From: Symsagittifera roscoffensis
Taxonomy: Eukaryota; Xenacoelomorpha; Acoela; Convolutidae
Direction of reading: 5' to 3'
DNA length: 64,000 nucleotides
NCBI RefSeq assembly: GCF_963678635.1
Contig: NC_087064.1
Location: forward strand, 54,022,684 to 54,086,683
This document shows positions 22,071 through 31,839 of the stretch, piece after piece; the first letter of the stretch is position 1; every line of letters begins with the position of its first letter. Both the position numbers and the translations under genes were made by a program. The notes beneath the pieces were generated by a model, which had not been told where the DNA came from, did not search any database, and saw only the letters and a program-made list of their open reading frames with translations.

Positions 22071-22434
22071 TGAGTTTAGGTGTAGGGGTATAACTCATAG
22101 AGTAATTTCGGATAGGGTACACAGTCTGCTCGTCACGCTATCTTATTTTCGGCCGGATAGATTCGTGCAACTTCTTAGTCTAATACCGATCCTAATCTTA
22201 CTCTTATATCTACTAGTCTCAGGGTGTTTAACTAGTCTCTGCTACGCTCAATAGATCTAGAGTATACTGGCTTATTAAGACTGCTGAAGTTCTCTCGGTG
22301 AGGTAACTAATTTCAGCACTTACAAATAAGTGGGTTGTTAGTTTGATGGAATATGATTGGTTAATATTAAATCTTTTATAGTGATAAAATATCTAATTTA
22401 TCCAATAATAAAGTGTAGTTTAGATCAGGTTCCA
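22071..22434 (-). repeat. Element 1 5' LTR
   Basis: 364 bp, TGAGTTTAGG...CAGGTTCCA, followed by the TATA target-site duplication. It lacks 49 bases present in the 3' LTR. The deletion falls between two AATTTC repeats and removes one arm of the LTR hairpin. Confidence 0.9.
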
Positions 22435-22538
22435 TATAATCGATTTCGTATTCTAAATTTGCAACAATAATGGATTATAGTGACAACATTTTAGAGAACA
22501 ATTTTCAATTATAAACGATTATTATCCATAGAACTCCG

Positions 22539-23580
22539 GTGCGGGCATCTCACTGTCCGGTGGGGGACAATTGTGGATGTGGTCTCGTAGACAGGTCCAT
22601 TCACACTATTAGAAGGAAGCATGCGGCAGAAAAACTAGATCCTATCGTCAAAAACGTCAAGTCAACTCTTCAAGAAATCAATGGCGATATTAGAAGAACG
22701 AAACACTCTGCTCTTAAAAAGTCACCGTCCGAAATGCATTACGCCAGAAAACCGAACACTGACGTTTTTAGCTCAAGATAATTTTTATAAACCTACTGGT
22801 TCGGCTCACAGCTTGAAGAGAAACCCCCTGACGGCTGACAGAAAACCAGTCAAATCTAAAGCCGGATTTTAGCAAAAGTGGTGCTGAGAGAAGCTGCCGA
22901 CAGCCCTGAGATACCCGCGCGTATTTAAACCATGTTTAGAGTGCTGTCAGCCGTGCAAGGCGCTGGAGGCCTGGCGAAAGCGGTTAACTAGTTGAGTCAG
23001 CTCAACATAAATGTACCGCCCCAACAAGGCAGACTGCGGTTGAAACAGTTGGCATCTCGAAATAGTTATTTGGCTCACTCACTCTAGACATGAATGGTAA
23101 AATGGAGAATCAAAAAATACCCGCGCATTCCCATAGTCAGCGTCGGAAAGTGGTAGGGTCATCGAGGCTGAAACTTCAGACTAGAACTCGTCAGCTTGAA
23201 GATCTTCTTTCAAAAATTCCGTTAACAGTGAAAAGTTTCTGAAAGCTAAAGCATCAGAATTTGGGAAATTCTTTTATCAAGCTTGGTATTTTCAAGATTG
23301 GGAAAATTACAAATGAAATCCACCTTATTGATAAGGAGAAAATCTAACGGAAAAATCACGTCAGTTTGTGACCTAATTTTAGCCTTCGTGAGTTTTCAGC
23401 TGCTCCAGAAACCGTAAGATCGTTCCAAGACCAGTTCGTCAACAGTCAACGTCCTCAGACCCAAAACGAAAAAGCGACCCAACTAGAGATACGATTGTGG
23501 GACATACGGCGGAGTCCTCGAGTGAAATTTTTCTGGTCAATAATCAAAGCACGTTAACTGTCAACCCGACCTCGGTTGTA
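22539..23580 (+). pseudogene. Remnant of a plus-strand retroelement integrase and downstream pol sequence
   Basis: The 80-codon frame 22539-22781 contains LVDRSIHTIRRKHAAEKL and ALKKSPSEMHYARKPNTD. This resembles the region after the catalytic Glu of Ty3/gypsy integrases, where a (V/L)(E/D)R.I.T(I/L)(K/R)RKL stretch precedes a (S/T)P(F/S)E.H(F/Y).RKPNT box. The reading continues in another frame (22681-22872, from LAQDNFYKPTGSAH) with further readable pieces to about 23200. No LTR, RT or gag is visible. It is an old fragment of a family unrelated to Elements 1-3. Confidence 0.55.
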
Positions 23581-23589
23581 CCCCGCACC

Positions 23590-23800
23590 GAGCTCCCATG
23601 GATCCTAACCGATTATATTTTCATTATATAGACAGTGTCTATGAAATTACAAAACAATCGATTATAATCCATTGAAAATCGATTATAATGACACTATTTT
23701 TCGAAGCAATAAAATCCATTATAATCGATTATAATCGATTTTTTTTTGTGTATATTCCACAACATTTGAGTTTGAGTTATGATCCATTATAATCGATTAA
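23590..23800. repeat. Second ATTATAATCGATT repeat block
   Basis: The box shared with about 3640-3710 runs directly into head-to-tail ATTATAATC(C/G)ATT units. The two blocks lie on either side of Element 1. Confidence 0.6.
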
Positions 23801-24480
23801 AATCCTTAAACGCTCGGCGGCCATCACTTAGAGTTTTATCTGGTTTTAAAACGTTATTTGATTGTTATAGTTCGGTTTGCCTTTTTCACAAAATTTCATA
23901 TTTTTACATTTTTTTCAAATTTTCGATCAAAAAATTATAAAATCGTGCGGCCTCAAAAAAGTCGTTCTGAGACAAAATATGTAATTTAGCTTTATTTTGC
24001 TCATTTAGTGTACCCACGATGGTATGAGTCATTCGTAAAGTTAGTAAATTTAAATTCCAGGTACGATCACCTGTTTTGAAAACAACGTACGATCACCTGT
24101 TTTTACTCACTTTCTCACCTGTATCACTTTCTCGGAAATATTTATTTCAATTATTTGGTCGGAGCGGGCAGCTATTATGGTTAATGGTTTTCGCAAAAAA
24201 AAGAGGACTTATCAAAATCATTAGATTTGAATTCTACTTTACTGGGGGGGTTGAATTATGTACCTCAAAAAACTTGTAAAAAGTCTTTTTTGTTTAAGAA
24301 TACCCTTTGCCATTTTAACTGCCATGTCCAACCGAGTTTTTTTAGCTGTATACCAAATCGCAGAGAAGAATATTTTGAACCTTCTGCGACGTGAGAATGT
24401 TGGTTAAATCCAAATTTCTGCTAGATTCCGGGGTTAAAGTTTTTTTTTCTTCAAACTTTAATTAATTTTTTTTGTTGGCT
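23801..24480. other. AT-rich noncoding host DNA
   Basis: No gene recognised. A short direct repeat of ACGATCACCTGTTTT occurs at about 24063 and 24089. The 67-codon frame from 24076 has no features that support it. Confidence 0.4.
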
Positions 24481-24499
24481 ATGAAGTAGATTTGAACTG

Positions 24500-24790
24500 C
24501 AGCCCTCCCCCCTTACCAACGTTCATTTACCGCCGCCCCATCAAGTTTATCCCCCCATATAACTGTATCTCCCCCCTATACCATTATCCTCCCCCCGTCT
24601 CCATTTGGATTTGTTAGGTAATTTGATGGGTGGGGTACGAGAGGACGTGAACTCAATAGGCGTTGGGTACTTGAGGGTGTGAACTCGGTGGGTGTTGGGT
24701 ACCAGAAGCCGTGACCTCTGTGGGCGATGGGTAATAGAAGTAGCGAGCTCTGTGGATGTCGGGTACGACAACCAGTGTAGTGTTTCTGTT
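24500..24790. repeat. C-rich block and degenerate 32-33-bp tandem repeat
   Basis: C-runs at 24507-24600 are followed by four or five degenerate units of the form GTGAACTCNNTGGGNGTTGGGTAC (about 24627-24770). The ORF on the minus strand here is simply the translated repeat. Confidence 0.55.
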
Positions 24791-24908
24791 GATCTTAGTG
24801 ATAATTTTGTACGGTTTCATTTTCAGATAAGTACCTGACGTTCGAATAACTTAATCATATCCTTAGAAAATCTGAATCTTCAGAAACATCAAGATAACAA
24901 TTAAAGGT

Positions 24909-25071
24909 TAGCTTTTTGATAATGAAGGTCATTATTTCCAAAAATAAAACTCTAATTACCTTCATTAAAATTGTTCTTTTTTTCAGGAAAATGTCATCAA
25001 TAAATGCGTTGAAACCAGAATTTGTCAAAACATTATTTCAGTATTTCTCGAAGAGTTTCGGTCAATGTAAG
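24909..25071 (+). CDS. Possible small intron and first coding exon of a host gene
   Basis: A donor-like AAAG/GTTAGC at 24909 and a strong acceptor CTTTTTTTCAG ending about 24987 bound an intron of about 80 bp. It is followed by ATG at 24990 and the reading MSSINALKPEFVKTLFQY. A consensus donor GTAAGT begins at 25072 after GGTCAAT. If real, the coding exon is about 27 codons and the rest of the gene lies downstream in exons that I cannot recognise. The open frame itself runs to 25128 across the donor. The evidence is splice-site appearance only. Confidence 0.25.
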
Positions 25072-25139
25072 TCAAAACACTTTGATTTGGATGATGTTCA
25101 AAATTTTAAGCTATTAGTAGCTATTTAAATGTTACTGCT

Positions 25140-25960
25140 TAGTAATTACCCTTGCAAAAAGCAAGGGTACTGCAATCGGTTACTAGACTTTTTGGATCAA
25201 TTGAGCAATGCCCCGCCCGTAATGACTTAAAAACATTATTTCCAGTGGAAATTAATCTAATGTGTACAAAGTATATTTAGATCTGAACCATTTCAATGAG
25301 TGGACGTTTCAAGTGCGCAATTAGCAGAGGCAATTTTGACTGACTTACACTTTTCATCAAGAACTTAATCAATGCAAAGCGTTCTAAATGATTCGATGTC
25401 TTGTTAAATGTTAACCACTTTTTCATTATTTATAAGTGAACATTAAGACATGTTGATATCGCTAAAATTGTTGCGTTGGTGGTTTGAAACTTTCGTGTTT
25501 TCAGTTTCATTTTCCAAGGGAACCCAAAGCGTAAAATAGTCTTGAATCAGTATTGGACTTAAGAGTACCCGGTACCCCTTTGGGATAACTATATTTCGAC
25601 ATCTAATTTTCGTCGAACTAATTTTCGACATCAATTTTTGAAGGTGACCCTAAAGCATTTCGGAGCATGTATCAAACAAATCAAGCAGATGAGCGTGCGC
25701 TGAAAAAACGCTATTATATGGTCAACGCCTTCCAAAAAAGGCGCCAAATAATAGTTTTGTTTTCAACATAGGAGCTTTTTAAGATAAGATGAAAGTAGTT
25801 CAGACTCATATATAGGACGAGATGATATTTTTTGTTTCAGGAAGTGTTCCGGTTTAAAAAATGAGCATATTATTTGTCTGCTTTTCTTTCGTCGGTTTGG
25901 TTGCCAGATCTAAGAATCGTTTTTTTTGCTGCAATCTGATTGAAGGATTTTGCGTTATTT
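25140..25960. other. Host DNA without a recognised gene
   Basis: A small perfect hairpin, ACCCTTGCAAAAAGCAAGGGT, lies at about 25148-25168. The 63-codon minus-strand frame at 25443-25634 has no supporting motif. Further exons of the preceding putative gene could be hidden here. Confidence 0.35.
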
Positions 25961-25962
25961 TA

Positions 25963-26018
25963 ATCTACTTAACAATTGCCCCTTTCTTAAAAAAAGGAAT
26001 GGCAATTGTTAAGTAGAT
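25963..26018. repeat. Hairpin with perfect 18-bp arms
   Basis: ATCTACTTAACAATTGCC (25963-25980) is exactly inverted at 26001-26018, and the 20-base centre can extend the stem through CCTTT/AAAGG. It is either a short fold-back element or a microRNA-like precursor. Nothing decides between these. Confidence 0.6.
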
Positions 26019-26313
26019 CCAATCAATTAACAACAAAAAACCGGCTAATGACCAACCAAAGGGTCCCTTTTTGGTATTTTTTATGACATCCATTTTCGGT
26101 CGACGTTACTAAAATTTTAAAATTTATCAATATATACTAGTTTTTCAAAAAAATCCTAAAAACGGCTTTTTTGGCCTGTTTTTTTTTAAAAGTTTGTCCT
26201 CCCTCCACTTGAGAAAATCCTAGATCCGCATCTGCATTGTCATTTTTATTTCTGTTGATAGCCCTTAATTTGGGCCCTCAGTATGGGGGCCCTTAATAGT
26301 TGTATTATTTTTT

Positions 26314-26405
26314 GGCTATCTGGGAACGAATATATTTTTCGTCTATCTGGGAACGAATTTATTTTTCGGCTATCCGGGAATGATTTTATTTTTTGGCTAT
26401 CCGGG
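26314..26405. repeat. 27-bp tandem repeat, about 3.4 copies
   Basis: The unit GGCTATCTGGGAACGAATTT plus ATTTTTC starts at 26314, 26341, 26368 and 26395 with a constant 27-bp period. On the minus strand it would encode a nine-residue repeat (FPDSQKI-like) inside a 178-codon frame, 26246-26782. That frame is chimeric: its first about 24 codons are Element 2 ORF3 sequence. Confidence 0.7.
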
Positions 26406-26710
26406 TTTTCGGCTGCGTAACACGCCACCCGGAAAAGATTGAAAATGAACATAAAACAGTCCAATACAAAACAGTCCCAAGTAATAATTGTTTTAAGAAA
26501 ACGGTAGGCCGAGAATTGTCCTTTGGTCATCAACACAATGAACAAAATTGTGACCAACGCAGTTGCCCCAATGTGTTGCAAGTTTACCAACATATGGTAG
26601 GACTTAATACAAAAATTAGAGCCGGTTATTGCGGCGACGCACGCGCAGCGCGCCCATCCGCGAACTGAAACCAGAATGTTTTGTGTTGGACTGTTTTTTC
26701 CTCCCTTACA

Positions 26711-27360
26711 AGATTTTTCTGATTTTATGGTGTGAGTGAAATTTAAAAAATATGGTGAAGTGTACTTTGCTTTTATAAACATGAATCGTGGTTGGGGTTA
26801 CGTGTTGGTGTGTTAGTTGTGTTGTGGTGTTATATATTTTTTTGGTATATGCATGTGTGAGTTAGTTTCGTCCTTAGCATGATTTCATCTGAACAAATTA
26901 GGTCTGCTTCTTTAGGTGTAAGGAAGCGAAACGTTAATGCAAAATGATTAATTTTGTTAAAGTATGATTCGTATGCTTTGGTGTTTTTTAGTGCGGTAGC
27001 AAAAAAATTATCAAAATTTTTGTTAGTACTATTTATATGAAATACATGATCAAACCGAATGAAGAATTTTTCTCTTAGTTGAGGGCTAGTATTGGGGTCT
27101 TCCTCATCTGGGGCTTCTTACATATATCTAGTTATTGCATAATCATAGTGGTTTTTTGAGAATTGGTTAGCGCGTTGCAATGTAGCAATTTAGAGTTTGA
27201 TTTAGTCCAATTGTGGTAAATTGTTTTCCGTGAAGTGCAGCTGTTAGTCTATTAAGACGAGGTTGGCATAGTTCGTTGTCCTCGGGGGTTTTGTATAAGG
27301 AAAGGGCTAATGGGTTAGTGAAATGATAGAAAAAAGTCCAAGAGAGTGTGGGAAACAGGC
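26711..27360 (-). pseudogene. Element 2 ORF3 fragment, copy A
   Basis: Minus-strand pieces include TLSWTFFYHFTNPLALSLYK (27300 region), matching the Element 1 ORF3 segment around NYTNPFAYH, and KYTSPYFLNFTHTIKS (26760 region), matching KYTSPFFLNFTYCIKN. Its first residues are contributed by LTR sequence. It is cut off at 26711 where unrelated host DNA begins. Confidence 0.65.
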
Positions 27361-27523
27361 AATACTCAAACTGTTCTGGTGCTGAAACTACAAGTAGTTT
27401 CAGCACTACAAATGACTGTCAGTGTTAGTTATGGAATATGATTGGTTAGTTAGTAACATTTATGGGTATAGTTTTATCAATCATATAATTGGTTGTTAAT
27501 ACTAGTTCAGAACTTTTTCCAAC
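27360..27523 (-). repeat. Element 2 partial LTR, copy A
   Basis: Contains the hairpin at 27379-27406 and matches 62805-62968 through to a final TTCCA. The outer portion of the LTR, including the TGAGTTT end, is absent, replaced by ORF3. Confidence 0.75.
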
Positions 27524-29040
27524 CATCTGGGGCTTAGAGAATTTTTAGATTTTGATATAATTATTATAATGAAGGACGGAAGAAGACTTATTCTTTGGAG
27601 TAGTTTATTTTTGAGTGGATGGAGCAGTGACTTCGTGAAGGAAGGAGAGATGTAGTAGTTTTGTATAAAGAATAACAGTTGCTCGTGTTCCAGAAGTGGG
27701 TCTCGTTTGATCGTGGTTCGTCTTGAGGGATTGTGTCAAGATTCTAGATTGATGCAATGATGTGTCGGTTTCGTTTAGCTAAGAGCGAGACTACGTGCAA
27801 GATGAATTTTTACTTTTCTGTGTGAAGTGCCAAGTGACTACGATCAGTATGTGAGATTAACAATGAGTAGGTCAGTGGTCTTTTTCAATAATTTACTTTG
27901 CTGCAATGTTAAGTCCATACTTGAAGTCCTGCGAGGGTTGTCACTGCGGCAACAAACCAATAAATTTGCCGTTTCAGACTTGAAATGTCGTCGAGTTTTC
28001 ATCTCTTTTGCTGCTCGTTCTGTTTGCTCTAAGAAATCTTTTACATTGCATTTTCAAATTTACATCTTGTTAGTGAGATCCATTTTAGTTATGATGTTCT
28101 AATAGTTGTTTTCGCAAAAGTGTTTTAATTTAGTTCGGTTATTTTAGAGAGTCGCTCAACTTAGAGCAACCCTCTTCAAAAATAGAATATGGGTCATTAG
28201 CGTGGTTAAAGCGCGTTGGCTTAGGCCGGCCATAGAGAAAGCTCAGGACATCTTTCTGGGTGGCGAGGCCAGCGAGGGAGTATCTTTTAACCTTCTCTTT
28301 GGCAGAGTCTCTTTTTGTGTTCTACTGTGTTTTTTTTTTGTTTTATCAGGTTGTTTTCTCTGTTTTGTTTTGGCTGTGCCCTTTTCTCAAAAGTAAATTA
28401 TTGTGTTTTGGGTTTTTCTTTTGACTTTTTTGTGTTTCATTTGGTTTCAATAAAATTTGAAAGTGGGTTTCAAAACAATAATTTATCCAGTTGTGGTGTT
28501 GGTTTAATCCGGTTTGGGCACCGTGGAACTTTCTTAATCATGCTGTTGGTTTTGTGGCGTTAGTAAGCTGCTTTGGTTAGTTTAAGCTTACTCTTATAAT
28601 TCCTTCCAACCGGGTTAGAGGAAACTTTGAGTATAATTTCTAGTTGTTATCAGTGAGATTCGAAATCTGAAAATCTTTTAGTAAACAATTCTACGTGTGC
28701 GAGTTTTGCGAATTTGGTGGAAATAGTGAGTGAATTGTGGACGAGTAAAGAGACTATTTGAAATTTTACAAAAGAAGCTGGCATCAAAAGACTAGTTTCC
28801 TGTAATTTATTTTCAAATATTAATTTATGGCTTTGAATTTTACTGCAGAATTATCAATTTACTGCTTTTTGTATTGAAATTTACTGCTTTTATTAATTTA
28901 TTCGCGTTGTTAATGAGAAAATTAAAAAACTTAGAAAAAAATTTAATTTTTTAATTTGTTTTTGTTTCTTTTAGTTTAATGAATGATGAAATCTGAAATA
29001 GAAAAGTGAGAAATACATAAAAAATGGCGAGGGTTTTGCT
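27524..29040 (-). other. Element 2 3' UTR between the duplicated units
   Basis: Aligned with the Element 1 3' UTR (5142-6719), including the TTAGGCCGGC segment and the TTTTACTGC boxes. The open frames on the plus strand here are not conserved in Element 1. Confidence 0.6.
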
Positions 29041-30110
29041 TCAATAGTTATTTTGAATAATTATATTCATACTAACAAAGGTCCTTCATTGTGAAAAAAT
29101 CCATTAGGGAATTGTGGAAGTTATTTCTGGCTGTGTCTGATGTTACGATTAAATTTGCAAGGATGCTGATTATGGTTTTAGTTTTGAGCAGAGGCCAGAA
29201 AATTTCCAGCGCTGTGAGGATCTTTAGTTCTTCGGTTTATAGTGAGAATTCATGAATTGTGTTCTGAAATAATTTTAAAAATTTGTGGTTGAATTTAATG
29301 TTGTGAATGTATTCTAGTATGGTGACTTCAATGGGCAGTTTATTTTTTTGCTGGACTAATAGTCGGGCGGGATTCATCAATGGAGAAGGAGTTGTTCAGT
29401 GGGCACAATATATACATCTGGCGAACGGGATCGTAAGTACGGAGCATGCCGTAGATATCAGTCGATTTTATGGTGTAAGTGAAATTTAAAAATATGGTGA
29501 AGTGTACTTTGCTTTTATAAACATGAATCGGGGTTGGGGTTACGTGTTGTTGTGTTAGTTGTGTAGTGGTGTTGTATAGTTTTATAGTATATGTATGTGT
29601 GTGTTAGTTTCGTCCTTAGCATGATTTCATGTGAACAATTTACGTCTGGTTCTTTAGGTGTAAGGAAGCGAAACGTTAATGCAAAATGATTGAATTTGTT
29701 AAAGTATGACTCGTATGCTTTGGTGTGTTTTAGTGCGGTAGCAAAAAATTTATCAAAAAATTTTTTAGTACTTTTTATATGAAATACATATTCAAATCGA
29801 ATGAAGAATTTTTCTCTTAGTTGAGGGCTAGTATTGGGGTCTTCCTCATCTGGGGGTTCTTACATATATCTAGTTATTGCATGATCATAGTGGTTTTTTG
29901 AGAATTGGTAAGCGCGTTGCAATGAAGCAATTTAGAGTTTGGTTTAGTCCAATTGTGGTAAATTCTTTTCCGTGAAGTGCAGTTGTTAGTCTATGAAGAC
30001 GAGATTGGCATAGTTCGTTGTCCTTGGGGGATTTGTATAAGGAAAGGGCTAATGGGTTAGTGAAATGATAGAAAAAAGTCCAAGAGAGTGTGGGAAACAG
30101 GCAATACTCA
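29041..30110 (-). pseudogene. Element 2 ORF3 fragment, copy B
   Basis: It carries more of the C-terminal half than copy A. Conserved pieces, reading minus, are LTFRFLTPKEPDVNCSHEIM (about 29640), LRTYDPVRQMYI (about 29430) and a C-terminus related to the Element 1 GFFPDE end (about 29080). Numerous stops. Confidence 0.6.
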
Positions 30111-30780
30111 AACTGTTCTGGTGCTGAAACTACAAGTAGTTTCAGCACTACAAATGACTGTCAGTGTTAGTTATGGAATATGATTGGTTAGTTAGTAACA
30201 TTTTATGGGTATAGTTTTATCAATCATATAATTGGTTGTGAATACTAGTTTAGAACTTGTTCCGCCCATCTGGGGTTTCGAGTGTTCTTATTTTTTGAAT
30301 TATTTATTGTAGTGAAGGAAGGACAGATGGAGAGATTTCTTGTTCTTCAGAGTATTGTTCGTTTGAGTTGTTGGAGCAGTGAATTCGTGAAGGGAGGAGA
30401 GTTGTAATTTTATAGAAAGAAGAACAATTGTTCGTTTTCCAGAAGTCGGCCGCATTTGATCGTGGGTCGTCTTGAGCGATTGTGTCAAGATTCTAGATTG
30501 ATGCGATGATGTGTCGATTTCGTTAAGCTTAGAGCTTTTCTGTGTGAAGTGCCAAGTGACTAGGATTGGTATGTGAGATCAACATCGAGTAGGCCATTGG
30601 TCTTTTTCAATGGTTTCCTTTGCTGCGAGGTTGAGTTCATAATTAAAATTCTTCGAGGGTTGTCACTACGGCAACAAACCAATAGATTTGCCATTTCAGA
30701 GTAGGAATGTCATCGGGTTTTCATCTCCTTTGCTGCTCGTTCCGTTTGCTCTAAGAAACTTTTTTCATTGCATTTTTTTT
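29463..30780. repeat. Element 2 tandem duplication, copy B
   Basis: Second copy of the unit at 26711-28070. Its right end at about 30780 runs into a short filler in which AGGGCTAGGTGCAT occurs twice (about 30795 and 30840) before env-like sequence resumes. Confidence 0.8.
30110..30262 (-). repeat. Element 2 partial LTR, copy B
   Basis: Hairpin at 30121-30148, ending near TTCCG with CCCATCTGGGG following. On the minus strand that forms a purine-rich tract like that of Element 1. Confidence 0.75.
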
Positions 30781-30859
30781 ATGTTATTGTATTAGGGCTA
30801 GGTGCATTTCTATAATGTTAATGTAAATAAAATTTCATAGGGCTAGGTGCATCGGGTTG

Positions 30860-31600
30860 TTCGCTTGACATCGGGGAAAGGATACGGGTAGCATCAGTGA
30901 ACGAAGAGGGAGGAGAGAGGTTTCATTGCAGAGCGGTGGAGTGAGGGGCTGGAAAGGTGGTTGCGAAGAAGTCGACGTGCTGGGTTCTGAACCAAGGAAT
31001 TCGTCGTGAGTTTCTACATAAAGTTAGAGAAAGTGGTAAATAGAGTTATTAAAGTTAGAGATGGTGTTAAAAACTGTTTGTGTTGAGTCGTCTCAATCCA
31101 TGCGTGGTGAGTTAGAAAGAAAACTGGGTAGGGGAGAAGAAGTGAGGTCTGAAAGTGAAATGCGGGAGGATTGGCGTTGGAATGTGGATGGGAAGGAAAG
31201 GCAACGGTTGAATTATCCAATCTGTCGGCTCATTGTCTGCTAAAAAGACGGTTGTTTAAGAGCAGAAATTGATTGTGTGTGGTTCTTCTATAGTTTTCTC
31301 ATGAGCGTCGTCGGTTTTTAACTGCTGGAAAACCAAATGAGATACTGGACTAAGAAAAACTATTTCTTTGAGAGGTATGTTCCGTGATTGCTAGCGTGTT
31401 TCTGTAACTCCGTGGCACTAAAGATAAAAGGTGATTCTGTTGTACACTATTTAAGTATGGTGGTGCTGTAGGCGAAGGATTTATAATGTCTTGTGGAGTG
31501 TCATATGCATTTGGTGTTGTAGATAGTTTTTTTAATTTATCTGCTAATTTGAGTGTCAAGCAGAATTTTATTAGTTGAGGTGGAAAAAATTCCAAAAACC
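30860..31600 (-). pseudogene. Element 2 start of ORF3 and end of env-like region
   Basis: Weak alignment to Element 1 at about 8100-8750, for example the region around the ATTCGTCGTGAGTTTCTAC stretch (30999) against 8307. No long frame survives. Confidence 0.4.
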
Positions 31601-31839
31601 CTGCAATTAAAATGCGCGCAACTTTTGCTTGTTTTTTTTGTTTACTTGTGTATGTATTGCATATGTATCATAAAGTCTTTTCAATTGGGAGGAGAGAAAT
31701 CCAAAGAAAAATTAAAATGGCGTGTAATATAGTCAATCTTTCTAATAATAGTAGGGCCATCCTAGAAAAACTAGGAGTTCATTTTTTAGGTTGACGAAAC
31801 TGAAGATAAAAATTTACGATAAACTATATGGACGTTGCT

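Larger units (their letters stand above)
4729..22434 (-). mobile_element. Element 1: 17.7-kb Ty3/gypsy-type LTR retrotransposon with env-like ORF and ORF3
   Basis: Both ends are LTR copies starting TG and ending CA on the plus strand, and the insertion is flanked by TATA at 4725-4728 and 22435-22438. Reading on the minus strand, the order is 5' LTR (22071-22434), PBS, leader, gag, zinc knuckle, protease, RT, RNase H, integrase, hydrophobic small ORF, Ser/Thr/Pro-rich plus env-like ORF, ORF3, 3' UTR and 3' LTR (4729-5141). RT before integrase puts it outside the copia order. The LTRs are very short for so long an element. By eye the two LTRs differ at about 20 of 360 aligned bases plus one 49-base deletion, so it is not a fresh insertion. 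Stops and frameshifts break every long ORF. Confidence 0.9.
26711..28070. repeat. Element 2 tandem duplication, copy A
   Basis: Direct repeat of 29463-30780 (period about 2752 bp). Each copy contains ORF3 sequence, an abrupt junction to the LTR at about 27360, the LTR hairpin and the beginning of the 3' UTR. Both copies share the same ORF3/LTR junction, so that junction existed before the duplication. Confidence 0.8.

Noticed and set aside
28202-28563. Plus-strand hydrophobic ORFs in the Element 2 3' UTR
   Set aside because: T-rich UTR sequence; the related Element 1 frame (5893-6141) keeps no amino-acid pattern beyond base composition.
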